From positions 419,123 through 483,122 of the forward strand of contig NZ_JSWG01000015.1 of NCBI RefSeq assembly GCF_000797465.1: 64,000 bases of DNA, written 5' to 3'. The notes under the pieces were generated by a model. The model was not told where the DNA came from and ran no database searches. It saw nothing but the letters and a program-made list of their open reading frames with translations. The DNA comes from Psychroserpens jangbogonensis. GTDB taxonomy: Bacteria; Bacteroidota; Bacteroidia; Flavobacteriales; Flavobacteriaceae. This document shows positions 8,873-19,140 of the stretch, piece after piece (positions within the stretch are counted from its first letter, which is position 1; every line of letters begins with the position of its first letter). The position numbers were made by a program, and so were the translations under genes.

Positions 8873-9607
8873 ATGAAGCAAATAGATATCAATTGTGATT
8901 TAGGTGAAGGCTTAGGTAATGAAGCCTTTTTAATGCCTTATTTGTCTTCATGCAATATTGCTTGTGGTGGACATGCTGGTGATTTTGAAACAATGAAACA
9001 TGTTGTGAGACTAGCAAAAATGCATCATGTTAAAATTGGTGCTCATCCATCATTTCCTGATAAAGAAAATTTTGGACGAAAAATAATGCAAATGTCGCCT
9101 TCAGAATTATATAATACACTTGAAGATCAGATTAATGCTCTAATGGAAGTTTTGAATTCTATGGATTTAAAGTTGCATCACGTTAAACCTCATGGCGCAT
9201 TATACAATTTAGCATCTATTGATGAGGCAACAGCCCAAATTATAGTCAATGTTATTAAAGGGATCGATAAGAATCTAATACTTTATGCGCCTTATCAATC
9301 TGTGATTTCTAAAATAGCTATTGCCGAAGGAATGAAAGTTTTATATGAAGGTTTTGCTGATAGAAATTACAATGCCGATCTAACTTTGGTTTCAAGACAA
9401 AATAATGATGCCATAATTCATGACTCAGAGTTGATTTTCGAGCATGTTTTTGGGATGATTTCTAAAGAAAAAGTTAAGACAATAAGTGGAGTGGAAGTAG
9501 AACTGAAAGTTGATACATTTTGCGTTCATGGAGATCATAAATATGTGATTAAAAATTTAGAATTTTTAACTCGTAAACTAGAACAGAATTCTATAAATAT
9601 TTTGTAA
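8873..9607 (+). CDS. pxpA: 5-oxoprolinase subunit A (LamB/YcsF family)
   Basis: 244 aa, full length. The family signature is at the start (IDINCDLGEGLGNE), followed by CNIACGGHAGD, KIGAHPSFPD, HVKPHGALYN and CVHGD, the conserved His/Asp residues of LamB/YcsF proteins. Together with PxpB and PxpC it forms the ATP-dependent prokaryotic 5-oxoprolinase, which opens the ring of the damage product 5-oxoproline (pyroglutamate) to glutamate. It is cytoplasmic. The next start (pxpB) is 3 bp downstream, so the subunits are translated from one message. Confidence 0.93.
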   Translation: MKQIDINCDLGEGLGNEAFLMPYLSSCNIACGGHAGDFETMKHVVRLAKMHHVKIGAHPSFPDKENFGRKIMQMSPSELYNTLEDQINALMEVLNSMDLKLHHVKPHGALYNLASIDEATAQIIVNVIKGIDKNLILYAPYQSVISKIAIAEGMKVLYEGFADRNYNADLTLVSRQNNDAIIHDSELIFEHVFGMISKEKVKTISGVEVELKVDTFCVHGDHKYVIKNLEFLTRKLEQNSINIL

Positions 9608-9610
9608 ATT

Positions 9611-10345
9611 TTGAAAGATTTCAAACTCACATACCATCGCTTTTCTGAACGTTCAATTTTAGTTCAATGGCCTCAAGAAATTGATGAAAATATACTGAAA
9701 GATGTGCTAATCTTCAAAAATCACCTTACAAATTTAAATATTGAATCTATACTTCATGTAAACACTGCATATAACTCGATATTAATAACTTATATATTAA
9801 CTATTGATAATGCCTATAGTGAGTTTTCGGCCTTAAAAGAGGCGTATTTTACTAGAATTAGTAATAAAAAGTCGGTCTTGAAGCACTGGAATATTCCTGT
9901 GTGTTATGATGATGAATTTAGTATTGATCTAAATGAAATTTCTAAAGAAACACAATTTTCAAAATCAGAAATTATTAGGATACATTCCGAGGTAATTTAT
10001 ACTGTTTTTTTTATCGGTTTCTTACCTGGTTTTTTATACTTAGGCGGACTTGATAAACGATTGTTTTTTCCACGTAAAAACATTCCTAGATTGGAGGTTA
10101 AAAAAGGAGCAGTTGCAATTGGAAATCAGCAAACAGGAATTTACCCAAATAAGAGTCCAGCAGGTTGGAATATTATCGGGAATTCACCACTAGAATTTTT
10201 TAATAGTAAAGAAATTAGTCCATGTTTTGCAAAAGCAGGAGATACAATTCAATTTGTTCCTATTACAATTGAAGAGCATAATCGTGTTTTGAAAGCAGTT
10301 GAAAATGGAACGTATAACTTAGAAAGCGAGATAATAGATGGTTGA
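9611..10345 (+). CDS. pxpB: 5-oxoprolinase subunit B (KipI family)
   Basis: 244 aa beginning at a TTG; no ATG gives a full-length KipI domain. The C-terminal half carries the diagnostic FFIGFLPGFLYLGGLD and PRKNIPRLEVKKGAVAIG segments and the QTGIYPNKSPAGWNIIG loop typical of the family. In B. subtilis the homologue KipI also inhibits sporulation kinase KinA, but in non-sporulating bacteria the role is catalysis as part of 5-oxoprolinase. The 3' end overlaps pxpC by 8 bp, consistent with stoichiometric co-translation. Confidence 0.92.
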   Translation: MKDFKLTYHRFSERSILVQWPQEIDENILKDVLIFKNHLTNLNIESILHVNTAYNSILITYILTIDNAYSEFSALKEAYFTRISNKKSVLKHWNIPVCYDDEFSIDLNEISKETQFSKSEIIRIHSEVIYTVFFIGFLPGFLYLGGLDKRLFFPRKNIPRLEVKKGAVAIGNQQTGIYPNKSPAGWNIIGNSPLEFFNSKEISPCFAKAGDTIQFVPITIEEHNRVLKAVENGTYNLESEIIDG

Positions 10346-11186
10346 AGTACTCAAAACTGGTTTTTATGATACAGTTCAGGACATAGGTCGCTTTGGTGTT
10401 CAAGAATATGGTGTTCCATGTTCTGGCGCAATGGATTTGTATTCTGCTAAAGTTGCTAATACTGCTTTGGGAAACTCTATAACTGAAGCGGTTTTAGAAA
10501 TAATGATTATAGGACCTAAACTAAAATTTCAGTGTACTACTGAAATTGTGCTATCTGGAGCAGATTTAAGCCCAAAACTAAATTCCAAACCTATAAAGAT
10601 GAATACGCGTATTCGTGTTCTTAAAAATGACGAACTGTCTTTTGGCCTTAGAAACTACGGCTGTAGAGCTTATTTGGCTGTTAAAGGAGGTTTTCAAACA
10701 GAATTTGTAATGAATAGTTATAGTATGTATAAGACGATAACTAAAAATTCGAAACTAAAAAAGGGCGATCAACTATCAATCTTTGAGAATAATGATTCAA
10801 TTGGTAATGCATTTGCTTCTCTTAGAATTGATAATAAGCATTTCAATGTCAATGTATTGGATGTTTTTAAAGGCATCGAGTTTGGAAGATTATCTTGTTT
10901 AGAACAACAAGTCCTTTTTTCTACTGAATTTACGATTTCAAAGGATAGTAATAGAATGGCATATCAGGTTAACGAAACCGTAGATAATAAAATTGAACCT
11001 ATTATTACATCACTAGTGTTGCCCGGAACAGTACAATTGACGCCTTCTGGAAAACTATTGATTTTAATGCGTGACTGCCAAACTACAGGAGGTTATCCAA
11101 GAATTTTGCAGGTTTCAGAAGAATCGATTAATCGGTTGTCTCAGAGTGTTTTTGGTGAAAAATTTAGGTTTAAATGCATTGATTAG
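10338..11186 (+). CDS. pxpC: 5-oxoprolinase subunit C (KipA family, biotin-dependent-carboxyltransferase-like fold)
   Basis: 282 aa. Family motifs: TVQDIGRFGVQEYGVPCSGAMD at the N-terminus (residues 10-31), AYLAVKGGF in the middle and GGYPRILQV near the C-terminus. It corresponds to the KipA/allophanate hydrolase-subunit-2-like component. With PxpA and PxpB it hydrolyses 5-oxoproline to glutamate using ATP. It ends the operon; about 90 bp without an obvious strong terminator separates it from the next gene. Confidence 0.92.
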   Translation: MVEVLKTGFYDTVQDIGRFGVQEYGVPCSGAMDLYSAKVANTALGNSITEAVLEIMIIGPKLKFQCTTEIVLSGADLSPKLNSKPIKMNTRIRVLKNDELSFGLRNYGCRAYLAVKGGFQTEFVMNSYSMYKTITKNSKLKKGDQLSIFENNDSIGNAFASLRIDNKHFNVNVLDVFKGIEFGRLSCLEQQVLFSTEFTISKDSNRMAYQVNETVDNKIEPIITSLVLPGTVQLTPSGKLLILMRDCQTTGGYPRILQVSEESINRLSQSVFGEKFRFKCID

Positions 11187-11277
11187 TAAGAAAAAACCTA
11201 GAATTTAGAATATTTTTTGGTTTTATGTTAAGATTTTCAATACATTAGACTAACAATTAATTTAAACTAACTAAATT

Positions 11278-11790
11278 ATGAAAAAATTAATATTACTTAT
11301 TTTAGGATTTGTTTTAGGTGCTTTAGCAATGTATTTTTATTTTCATAATGATAAAAACCAAAATGACATGGATGAAACACCAATTCCAAAAGGTATTATT
11401 AGCCCTTCTGAAATCACAAAATTAACTGAAGCTTACGATCCAAGGTATCAAGCAATTAATGATTCAGTGTTTAAGGGAGTTGAGGGAGGAGATAACAGAT
11501 CTTCTTGGTACTCTTTAGAAGACATACAAAACTTTATTACACTAGCTGAGAAACAAGCTGGAGAATTGGGATACACAATGGATGGAATTAGGATTTATCC
11601 TGGAGCACATGAGGCAGTAGATGGCACACCTGGTTATTCTACTTTTTTACTGGTGCCAACAGGTTCTTTAAATTCATCTGAAGGAAATATGTTGTCGTTG
11701 CAAAAAGGTGGTGGTGATGATATTTCTGGAGGAAATGGTTTAGATAAAGGTGAAAGTGGTGATCCTCCAGGAGCAAATTATCCTCAATAA
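11278..11790 (+). CDS. small membrane-anchored hypothetical protein
   Basis: 170 aa: one N-terminal transmembrane helix (residues 3-21), then a soluble domain of about 110 residues (motifs YSLEDIQNFI, GIRIYPGAH) and a flexible Gly/Asp/Ser-rich tail (GGGDDISGGNGLDKGESGD). No lipobox or cleavage site is evident, so a signal anchor is likely. I cannot name the family. It is 11 bp upstream of the GTG start of a polytopic membrane protein and then a histidine kinase, so the three are likely co-transcribed. It may belong to that signalling unit. Confidence 0.6.
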   Translation: MKKLILLILGFVLGALAMYFYFHNDKNQNDMDETPIPKGIISPSEITKLTEAYDPRYQAINDSVFKGVEGGDNRSSWYSLEDIQNFITLAEKQAGELGYTMDGIRIYPGAHEAVDGTPGYSTFLLVPTGSLNSSEGNMLSLQKGGGDDISGGNGLDKGESGDPPGANYPQ

Positions 11791-11801
11791 TTTTATACAC
11801 T

Positions 11802-12512
11802 GTGAGTGAATTTCTTTATGAAAACAGATCATACATAGGAAAATTTTTTGAAATCTCTGCTGCGATTTTAGGAACTATTTATTTAAAACAAACAAACAAC
11901 CAAAAGCTAAAAGTTTTTGTAGTCTTTTTGTGGATTACTGTAATTGTTGAAATATTAGGAATGTATAAGTCCTTTCTACAAAACAATTATGATTATAGTT
12001 GGTTCATTGTTTGGAAGAATAGTATTTTTTGTCAGAACATTTGGTTGTATAATATTTATAATTTCTTGACCATTGGTTTTTTGGGAGTTTTTTATACTGA
12101 ATTAATCAGTAATAAATCATCCAAATTATTCATTCGATCTATAGTTGTTCTATACAGTGTTTTTTCTATTTTTTATTACACATTTACTGATGCTTTTTTC
12201 AATCTGGGTTTACCTTATGATGCGATTTTAGCATCAGTAATAGTTTCTATTTATGTTATTTTATATTTTAAAGAATTGATGAGTAGTGATTATATACTTC
12301 AGTATTATAAATTACCTTCGTTTTATATAAGTGTTGCTTTGTTGTTATGGAATTTATGTGCAACACCATTATTTATTTACAGTGGTTATTTTCTTCCCTT
12401 TAACACGGAATTTGTAAATTTCAGAACATTACTTTTGTTATACATTAATATTTTTACTTATTCATGCATAGGTTTCGGTTTTTGGTATTCGCTCAAAATG
12501 AGCAAACAATAA
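11802..12512 (+). CDS. polytopic membrane protein, about seven helices, unknown function
   Basis: 236 aa starting at GTG; a nearby ATG at 11818 is out of frame. Hydropathy suggests seven membrane helices with short loops rich in Tyr/Phe and Asn. No enzymatic motif is seen. Its last 49 nt overlap the start of the histidine kinase gene in another frame, which implies translational coupling. Such multi-helix proteins encoded next to kinases are often sensory membrane modules, but that role is inference only. Confidence 0.6.
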   Translation: MSEFLYENRSYIGKFFEISAAILGTIYLKQTNNQKLKVFVVFLWITVIVEILGMYKSFLQNNYDYSWFIVWKNSIFCQNIWLYNIYNFLTIGFLGVFYTELISNKSSKLFIRSIVVLYSVFSIFYYTFTDAFFNLGLPYDAILASVIVSIYVILYFKELMSSDYILQYYKLPSFYISVALLLWNLCATPLFIYSGYFLPFNTEFVNFRTLLLLYINIFTYSCIGFGFWYSLKMSKQ

Positions 12513-13279
12513 ACAAAGAGGAGGTTGCTTTAATTGGCTACGTAATTTTTGCATTATTGTTAGTATTGGTAATGATTATACTTTTTTTTGTGACCTTTCA
12601 GAAAAGAAAGAACAAACTTTTGTTAGATCAGATAGAAAAGCAAAAGGCTTTTGACGAAGAAATTTCTAGAACACAATCAGAAATACAAGAACAAACCTTA
12701 AAACATATTGGTTGGGAGTTACACGACAATGTTGGTCAATTATTAGCTTATGCAAGCATGCAACTTAATATGCTCATATCAAAAGCTCCAGATGACTTGA
12801 AAGTTAAGGTGAGTGAAACTTCAGATATTGTAAAGGAAAGTCTTAAAGAAGTTCGTTCATTATCCAAATCGTTGAATAATGATGTCATTTTAAATATGGG
12901 TTTTGAAGACTCTATATCTAATGAGTTGGACCGTTTAAAACGAATGAAATTCTCTTCTACAGAATTAGTTATAGTAGGTTTTCAAAAGCCTATTGAAGAT
13001 AAAAAGCACGAAATTGTTTTGTTCAGAATTCTTCAAGAGTTTTTCTCAAATTCTGTAAAATATTCTGAAGCAGAAAGCCTTAAGGTTACTTTAGATTATC
13101 AAGACACTCAGTTAATAATAACAGCTGCTGACAACGGAAAAGGTTTTGATATTGATTCTGCTAAGAAAGGATCTGGATTGATTAATATGAAGAGTAGAGC
13201 AGAACTAATACATGCCACTTTTAGTTTAGAGTCTCAACCAAACGAGGGTGTAATTTTAACAATCAATTATCAATTTTAA
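12464..13279 (+). CDS. sensor histidine kinase, NarL/DesK (HisKA_3) type
   Basis: 271 aa: short N-terminus, one transmembrane helix (about residues 21-45), coiled-coil linker, HisKA_3 dimerisation domain with phospho-acceptor His87 in ELHDNVGQ, then a HATPase domain with N box NSVKYSEA, G1 box DNGKGFD and G2 box GSGLINM. There is almost no sensory domain, so sensing probably depends on the membrane helix or on the adjacent membrane protein. No response-regulator gene follows, because the next gene is on the other strand. The stop shares the four bases TTAA with the stop of that convergent gene. The start is uncertain because it overlaps the upstream gene. Confidence 0.82.
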   Translation: MHRFRFLVFAQNEQTINKEEVALIGYVIFALLLVLVMIILFFVTFQKRKNKLLLDQIEKQKAFDEEISRTQSEIQEQTLKHIGWELHDNVGQLLAYASMQLNMLISKAPDDLKVKVSETSDIVKESLKEVRSLSKSLNNDVILNMGFEDSISNELDRLKRMKFSSTELVIVGFQKPIEDKKHEIVLFRILQEFFSNSVKYSEAESLKVTLDYQDTQLIITAADNGKGFDIDSAKKGSGLINMKSRAELIHATFSLESQPNEGVILTINYQF

Positions 13280-13980
13280 TTTTCGCAAGCATTCCAAATA
13301 GGATCATTTGGTAAAGGAGCCGAAACATCAATAGGTTCTTTAGAAACTGGATGTGTAAATTGCAAACGCCTTGCATGTAAGCTGATACTTGCATCTTTAT
13401 TACTACGATCAAACCCGTATTTTAAATCACCTTTTATTGGAGATCCAATACTTGCCAACTGAGTTCTAATTTGGTGATGCCTTCCTGTTTCTAATTCTAT
13501 TTCGAGCAATATATAATTATCTAAAACCTTTAGTGTCTTGTAATGTAAAATTGCTTTTTTGCTATCCTTAATTTCCTTACTGTAAGCTGTAGATTTATTG
13601 TTTTTCGGGTTTTTCTTAAGCCAATTAATTAAGGTGTCCTGAGGAGACTCTGGAACCTGTTTCACTATTGCCCAGTATGTTTTATAAGCTTTCTTTTCAG
13701 CAAAAAGTTTATTGAGTCTTGGTAAGGCTTTACTCGTTTTAGAAAACATCACAATGCCAGTAGTTGGTCTGTCTAAGCGATGTACAACACCTAAGTATAC
13801 ATTTCCAGGCTTATTGTGCTTTATTTTAATATAGTCCTTAACAACATCGCTTAAAGGCTTATCACCAGTTTTGTCACCTTGAACAATATCACCAGCACGT
13901 TTATTAACGATGATGATGTGATTGTCTTCGTAAATAACTTGAAGATTATGCTTATTGGATAGAATTTTATCTTTGGCCAA
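13276..13980 (-). CDS. RluA-family pseudouridine synthase
   Basis: 234 aa with a TTG start; no upstream in-frame ATG is usable. The catalytic motif HRLDRPTTG places the nucleophilic aspartate at residue 70. GRHHQIRTQLASIG is the second conserved RluA signature and LHARRL the third. It isomerises uridine to pseudouridine in rRNA or tRNA. No S4 domain is present, so the target cannot be deduced. It is 15 bp downstream of panB on the same strand and likely in the same transcript. Confidence 0.88.
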   Translation of the reverse strand: MAKDKILSNKHNLQVIYEDNHIIIVNKRAGDIVQGDKTGDKPLSDVVKDYIKIKHNKPGNVYLGVVHRLDRPTTGIVMFSKTSKALPRLNKLFAEKKAYKTYWAIVKQVPESPQDTLINWLKKNPKNNKSTAYSKEIKDSKKAILHYKTLKVLDNYILLEIELETGRHHQIRTQLASIGSPIKGDLKYGFDRSNKDASISLHARRLQFTHPVSKEPIDVSAPLPNDPIWNACEN

Positions 13981-13995
13981 ATCTAGAGATCTATA

Positions 13996-14814
13996 TTAAT
14001 ATTGCTCTTTATCATTTGGAAAATCTTCAGCCTTGACATCTGCTACATATTGTCCGATTGCAACTGTCATTTCTTCATACAAATTCATATAACGTCGCAG
14101 AAAACGAGGATTGAACTCATGTGTCATACCTAGCATATCATGTAATACTAATACTTGACCGTCAACCCTAGCACCAGCACCAATGCCGATTACAGGAATA
14201 GAAACACTTTCGGCAACTTCTTGTGCTAATTTTGCTGGGATTTTCTCTAATACAATTCCGAAGCAACCTGCTTTTTCAAGCATTAAAGCATCTTCTTTTA
14301 ATTGTTGAGCTTCTTGTTCTTCTTTAGCACGAACAGTGTAAGTACCAAATTTATATATTGACTGAGGTGTTAAACCTAAATGTCCCATAACAGGGATTCC
14401 TGCATTAAGAATACGCTTTATTGATTCTTTAACTTCTTTACCACCTTCCATTTTAACGGCATGACCACCAGATTCTTTCATGATTCTTATAGCAGATCGT
14501 AATGCTTCTTTAGGGTCGCTTTGGTAGCTTCCGAAAGGTAAATCAACAACGATTAAAGCTCTGTCAATAGCTCTCACTACAGAAGATGCATGATAAATCA
14601 TTTGATCTAAAGTTATAGGAAGTGTCGTTTCATGTCCTGCCATAACGTTACTTGCTGAGTCACCTACTAAAATAACATCAATTCCTGCTTCATCCACTAT
14701 TTTCGCCATAGTATAATCATAAGCAGTTAACATTGATATTTTTTCGCCTTTTGACTTCATGTCTACTAAGGTCTTTACGGTAATTCGTTTGTATTCTTTT
14801 TTTGCGGTTGACAT
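13996..14814 (-). CDS. panB: 3-methyl-2-oxobutanoate hydroxymethyltransferase
   Basis: 272 aa, full length for PanB. It transfers a hydroxymethyl group from 5,10-methylene-THF to 2-oxoisovalerate, giving ketopantoate, the first committed step of pantothenate/CoA synthesis. Metal-binding residues are visible by comparison with the E. coli enzyme: Asp52 in GDS (51-53), Asp91 in VVDLPFG, and Glu123 in KMEGG; the catalytic Glu is probably Glu190 in VLEKIP. The rest of the pan pathway is not in this window. Confidence 0.95.
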   Translation of the reverse strand: MSTAKKEYKRITVKTLVDMKSKGEKISMLTAYDYTMAKIVDEAGIDVILVGDSASNVMAGHETTLPITLDQMIYHASSVVRAIDRALIVVDLPFGSYQSDPKEALRSAIRIMKESGGHAVKMEGGKEVKESIKRILNAGIPVMGHLGLTPQSIYKFGTYTVRAKEEQEAQQLKEDALMLEKAGCFGIVLEKIPAKLAQEVAESVSIPVIGIGAGARVDGQVLVLHDMLGMTHEFNPRFLRRYMNLYEEMTVAIGQYVADVKAEDFPNDKEQY

Positions 14815-14890
14815 ATCTGCTGTGGATTTATATTTGTAAAAATAAAGATATTAAATGAAAATGGTTTGATTTGTGTTTTAAATTGAAAGG

Positions 14891-16312
14891 CTAGCAGTCA
14901 CTAACATTAACTCCAACGGCTAAGCCGCCTTCTGAGGTTTCTTTGTATTTGTTGTTCATGTCTTTAGCTGTTTCCCACATAGTATTCACGACTGTATCTA
15001 ATGGTACTTTCACATTATTTGGATCTGTATCTAAGGCTAATTCACATGCATTGATAGCTTTAATTGCTCCCATGGCATTGCGCTCTATACACGGAATTTG
15101 TACCAAACCACCTATTGGGTCGCAAGTCAGTCCTAAATGATGCTCCATTGCAATTTCTGCTGCAACCAAAACTTGTTCTGGACTACCACCAGAGAGTTCA
15201 CATAAGGCTCCAGCTGCCATTGCTGAAGAGACACCAATTTCAGCTTGGCATCCTCCCATTGCCGCACTAATAGTAGCTCCTTTTTTGAAAATACTTCCGA
15301 TTTCTCCAGCTACCAATAAAAAGCGTTTTATATCTTCAAAATTACCATCGTGATTTTCAATTACTAAATAATACATCAATACAGATGGAATAACTCCAGC
15401 GCTTCCATTTGTTGGAGCAGTAACAACACGTCCTAAAGATGCATTAACTTCATTTACAGCAAGAGCAAAACAACTAACCCACTTTAGAATTTGACGAAAC
15501 TTAACTTCAGTATTTCTTATAGAATTTAGCCATCCAACATGAGTTGTATATGGTGTATCACCTTTCAAGCTTTGATGCATGTCATAAGCGCGACGTCTGA
15601 CGTTTAAACCTCCAGGAAGAGTCCCTTCAGAATGACATCCAATATACATGCATTCTAACATGGTATCCCAAATACGTTGTAATTCTGAATCTATAACAGC
15701 TTCATTGCGAATGGATTTTTCATTCTCTAAAATAACTCCCGAAATTGGTAATTTCAAGTCACTACAGAACTTTAGCAATTCATTTCCCTTATCTATAGGA
15801 TACGGAAACGAACACTTTATTTCAAAGTTTTTCTTGTGATTTGTGCGTTCCTCTTTAACAACAAATCCTCCTCCAATAGAATAGAAGGTTGATTTTTTAT
15901 TCCTACCATCAATATTAGCAGTAAAGATTATTCCATTAGAATGATATGGTAAAAATTTCTTATTAAATACAATAGCAGTCTCTGGATTAAAATTTACTAG
16001 TTTCTCGCTATTGAAGTTTAGTGTTTTAGTAGTTTTAATGTCATTAATGTAGTTTGTAATGTTTTCTGTCGGAATAGTTTCTGGATCACATCCTAATAAA
16101 CCTAACATCACAGCATAATCTGTTGCATGCCCTTTTCCTGTGAGAGATAAGGAGCCATAAAGATCAACTGTTATTTTTTCAACCTTTTCAAATTTGTTGG
16201 CATCTTTTAATTCTTTAATCCAACGTTCTGCAGCTCTCCAAGGTCCCAATGTATGGGAACTCGAAGGACCAACTCCAATTTTGAGCATGTCAAAAACAGA
16301 AATACACTCCAT
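14891..16312 (-). CDS. sdaA: L-serine ammonia-lyase (iron-sulfur dependent, single-chain)
   Basis: 473 aa, matching single-polypeptide bacterial L-serine dehydratases with an N-terminal beta domain ([13 protein letters not shown], residues about 12-24) and a C-terminal alpha domain. Conserved catalytic and cluster segments include [45 protein letters not shown]. These cysteines hold the [4Fe-4S] cluster. It converts L-serine to pyruvate and ammonia. It stands alone, 76 bp upstream of panB on the same strand. Confidence 0.94.
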   Translation of the reverse strand: MECISVFDMLKIGVGPSSSHTLGPWRAAERWIKELKDANKFEKVEKITVDLYGSLSLTGKGHATDYAVMLGLLGCDPETIPTENITNYINDIKTTKTLNFNSEKLVNFNPETAIVFNKKFLPYHSNGIIFTANIDGRNKKSTFYSIGGGFVVKEERTNHKKNFEIKCSFPYPIDKGNELLKFCSDLKLPISGVILENEKSIRNEAVIDSELQRIWDTMLECMYIGCHSEGTLPGGLNVRRRAYDMHQSLKGDTPYTTHVGWLNSIRNTEVKFRQILKWVSCFALAVNEVNASLGRVVTAPTNGSAGVIPSVLMYYLVIENHDGNFEDIKRFLLVAGEIGSIFKKGATISAAMGGCQAEIGVSSAMAAGALCELSGGSPEQVLVAAEIAMEHHLGLTCDPIGGLVQIPCIERNAMGAIKAINACELALDTDPNNVKVPLDTVVNTMWETAKDMNNKYKETSEGGLAVGVNVSDC

Positions 16313-16389
16313 TCACTAAATCGTATTAATTGCTGAGCAAATATACGTTTTGTTGCATAGGTGTGACAAGACGTGCAAAAGTTTTTATA

Positions 16390-16887
16390 TTATCTGACAT
16401 TAAAGTTATCAATGCTAGTTGCTTGCATGACGACATTGAGATTAGACACATCAAGTCCATCAATATTATCTGCAGGTACAACAACAACTCTGAACACTTG
16501 ATTCTGAGTCCATTCAGACCCAAGGGTATCTAGGTCAGTCGTGCCTTCTAAAAAGAAACTCACGTCAGCTTGGGTAAAATCGTAATTATAGACTAAAGTT
16601 CCATTTTCAAATTCTACAGTTTGTGGTAATAAACGCCAAATATCTTGTCCGTTTACAGTATCCCATAAAATGTAAACCAAGGTAACATCAGAAGGAAACA
16701 CATCAAATCCGTAATCTTCAATAAAAGAGTAATCATTTTCAGTATTAAAATCGATTTCAATTTCAAAAGCTGACGAGACTAATAAGCCTCCATCTGCGCC
16801 AGTAGGACCTTGTGGTCCAGGATCTCCATCGCAAGACATCATAAAAAAAGAAGCAAAAGCTAAAATAAGGTAAGATATATGTTTCAT
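16390..16887 (-). CDS. small lipoprotein with a short collagen-like segment
   Basis: 165 aa. Lipoprotein signal with lipobox FFMMSC (Cys19), directly followed by a mini collagen-like run GDPGPQGPTGADG (four Gly-X-Y triplets), then a beta-rich domain (EIEIDFN, VTLVYILWDT, VFRVVVVP). Such lipoproteins are common in Flavobacteriaceae and have no assigned function. The Gly-X-Y stretch probably serves as a short spacer or trimer seed above the membrane. It is on the minus strand between sdaA and dnaK and is probably transcribed alone. Confidence 0.7.
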   Translation of the reverse strand: MKHISYLILAFASFFMMSCDGDPGPQGPTGADGGLLVSSAFEIEIDFNTENDYSFIEDYGFDVFPSDVTLVYILWDTVNGQDIWRLLPQTVEFENGTLVYNYDFTQADVSFFLEGTTDLDTLGSEWTQNQVFRVVVVPADNIDGLDVSNLNVVMQATSIDNFNVR

Positions 16888-16964
16888 AAGTATAAGTTTT
16901 GTTTTTATGTATCAAATCATGTACCAAAACTACAATATAACTAGACAATTTTCAGAAAGTATTC

Positions 16965-16977
16965 TGACATCATGTCA
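16965..16977. promoter_or_regulatory. small palindrome upstream of dnaK
   Basis: TGACAT-C-ATGTCA, a perfect 6-bp inverted repeat with a 1-bp spacer, in the 191-bp divergent region between the collagen-like lipoprotein and dnaK. Related half-sites (GGCATAATG, TGTCATAATC) follow within 40 bp. This could be a regulator binding site; no CIRCE/HrcA element was recognised. The assignment is tentative. Confidence 0.3.
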
Positions 16978-17078
16978 TATTTATTGTAATGGCATAATGA
17001 TTGTCATAATCAAATCGTAATTAAAATGAACATAACGTTTCCGTGATAAGCGGAAATCTTTAAAACAAATATAATATT

Positions 17079-18986
17079 ATGAGTAAAATTATTGGAATCG
17101 ATTTAGGTACAACAAACTCTTGCGTTTCTGTAATGGAAGGTAACGAACCGGTTGTCATCCCAAACGCTGAAGGTAAAAGAACAACACCTTCGGTTATCGC
17201 CTTTGTAGAAGGAGGAGAAATTAAAGTTGGTGATCCAGCAAAAAGACAAGCAGTAACTAACCCAACAAAAACGGTTTATTCAATTAAACGTTTTATGGGT
17301 AACAAATATTCTGAATCTAAAAAAGAAGCAGAACGTGTACCGTATACAGTCGTTAAAGGTGACAACGATACTCCAAGAGTAGATATCGATGGTCGTTTAT
17401 ATACACCACAAGAATTATCAGCTATGATTCTTCAAAAAATGAAGAAAACTGCTGAAGACTATTTAGGTCAAGATGTAAGTGAAGCAGTAATTACTGTACC
17501 AGCTTACTTTAATGATTCGCAACGTCAAGCTACTAAAGAAGCAGGTGAGATTGCAGGTTTAAAAGTTCGTAGAATTATCAACGAACCTACTGCAGCAGCA
17601 TTAGCTTATGGTATGGACAAAAAAGGTATTGACCAAAAAATCGTTGTTTTCGATTTTGGTGGAGGAACACATGATGTATCTATCTTAGAATTAGGAGATG
17701 GTGTATTTGAAGTGTTATCTACAGATGGAGACACACACTTAGGTGGTGATGATGTAGATCAAAAAATCATCAACTGGTTGGCAGATGAATTCAATGCAGA
17801 AGAAAGTATTGATTTACGTAAAGACCCAATGGCATTACAACGTTTAAAGGAAGCTTCAGAAAAAGCGAAGATTGAATTATCATCTTCAGCACAAACTGAA
17901 ATTAACTTACCATACGTGACTGCTACAGCTTCAGGACCAAAACACTTAGTTCGTACATTAACACGTTCAAAATTTGAGCAGTTAATTGACGATTTAGTAA
18001 AACGTACAATAGAGCCATGTGCTTCTGCTTTAAAAGCAGCAGGATTATCTAAGAGTGATATTGACGAAGTAATATTAGTAGGAGGATCTACTCGTATTCC
18101 TATAGTTCAAGCTGAAGTAGAGAAGTTCTTCGGAAAAGCACCAAGTAAAGGTGTAAATCCAGATGAAGTTGTTTCTTTAGGAGCAGGAATCCAAGGTGGT
18201 GTATTATCAGGTGATGTAAAAGATGTTCTTTTATTAGACGTAACACCATTATCTCTTGGTATCGAAACTATGGGTAATGTCTTGACAAAATTGATTGAAG
18301 CGAATACAACGATTCCAACTAAGAAATCACAAGTATTCTCAACAGCAGCAGATAATCAACCATCGGTAGAAATCCATGTATTACAAGGAGAGCGTCCAAT
18401 GGCAGCAGATAACAAAACAATTGGTCGTTTCCATTTAGATGGTATTCCACCAGCACAAAGAGGAACACCTCAAATTGAAGTTACCTTTGATATTGATGCC
18501 AATGGTATCATCAAAGTATCTGCAACAGATAAAGCGACAAACAAAACACAAGATATTAGAATTGAAGCATCTTCAGGATTAACAGATGAGGAAATTCAAA
18601 AGATGAAGCAAGACGCTGAGGCAAATGCAGAAGCAGATGCAAAAGCAGTAGAAAATGCTACAAAACTAAATGAAGCAGATGCTATGATTTTTCAAACGGA
18701 AAGTCAACTTAAAGAATTTGGTGAAAAATTATCTGATGATAAGAAGCAACCAATTGAAGAAGCACTTGCAGAATTGAAGACAGCTTACGAAACTAAAGAT
18801 ATTGAGGTTATTACACCAGCTTTAGAAAAAATCAACGAAGCTTGGAAAGTAGCATCTGAAGAAATGTACAAAGCGCAAGCTGAAGGACAAGAAGCAGGTC
18901 AAGAAGCACCAGGACCAGATGCAAGTCAAAATGGCGAAGCAGAAGGAAGTGATGTAGAGGACGTAGACTTTGAAGAAGTAAAATAA
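17079..18986 (+). CDS. dnaK: molecular chaperone DnaK (Hsp70)
   Basis: 635 aa, full length. Nucleotide-binding domain with phosphate loops GIDLGTTNS (residues 5-13) and [10 protein letters not shown], hinge and adenosine motif GGSTRIP, substrate-binding beta domain, helical lid and the C-terminal acidic tail ending VDFEEVK. It binds unfolded polypeptides in an ATP-driven cycle with DnaJ and GrpE, which are not in this window. A strong hairpin terminator lies about 30 bp after the stop, so it appears monocistronic. No CIRCE operator was found upstream. Confidence 0.98.
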   Translation: MSKIIGIDLGTTNSCVSVMEGNEPVVIPNAEGKRTTPSVIAFVEGGEIKVGDPAKRQAVTNPTKTVYSIKRFMGNKYSESKKEAERVPYTVVKGDNDTPRVDIDGRLYTPQELSAMILQKMKKTAEDYLGQDVSEAVITVPAYFNDSQRQATKEAGEIAGLKVRRIINEPTAAALAYGMDKKGIDQKIVVFDFGGGTHDVSILELGDGVFEVLSTDGDTHLGGDDVDQKIINWLADEFNAEESIDLRKDPMALQRLKEASEKAKIELSSSAQTEINLPYVTATASGPKHLVRTLTRSKFEQLIDDLVKRTIEPCASALKAAGLSKSDIDEVILVGGSTRIPIVQAEVEKFFGKAPSKGVNPDEVVSLGAGIQGGVLSGDVKDVLLLDVTPLSLGIETMGNVLTKLIEANTTIPTKKSQVFSTAADNQPSVEIHVLQGERPMAADNKTIGRFHLDGIPPAQRGTPQIEVTFDIDANGIIKVSATDKATNKTQDIRIEASSGLTDEEIQKMKQDAEANAEADAKAVENATKLNEADAMIFQTESQLKEFGEKLSDDKKQPIEEALAELKTAYETKDIEVITPALEKINEAWKVASEEMYKAQAEGQEAGQEAPGPDASQNGEAEGSDVEDVDFEEVK

Positions 18987-19012
18987 GCATACAAAATTAT
19001 CTTAACATTTGA

Positions 19013-19040
19013 AAAAACGCAACCTGAAAGGGCTGCGTTT
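19013..19040 (+). terminator. rho-independent terminator of dnaK
   Basis: Stem AAACGCA / TGCGTTT with an inner CC/GG pair around the loop TGAAA, followed by a run of T. It matches in layout the elements at 19692 and 20400. Confidence 0.8.
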
Positions 19041-19140
19041 TTTTTTGCATATAGTCATCAAATCAATAAATTACGATGATTTACAGATGAGTTTTGATTT
19101 TAATTTTTAAATTAGCGGCTTATAAAAACTCAAATAAATT

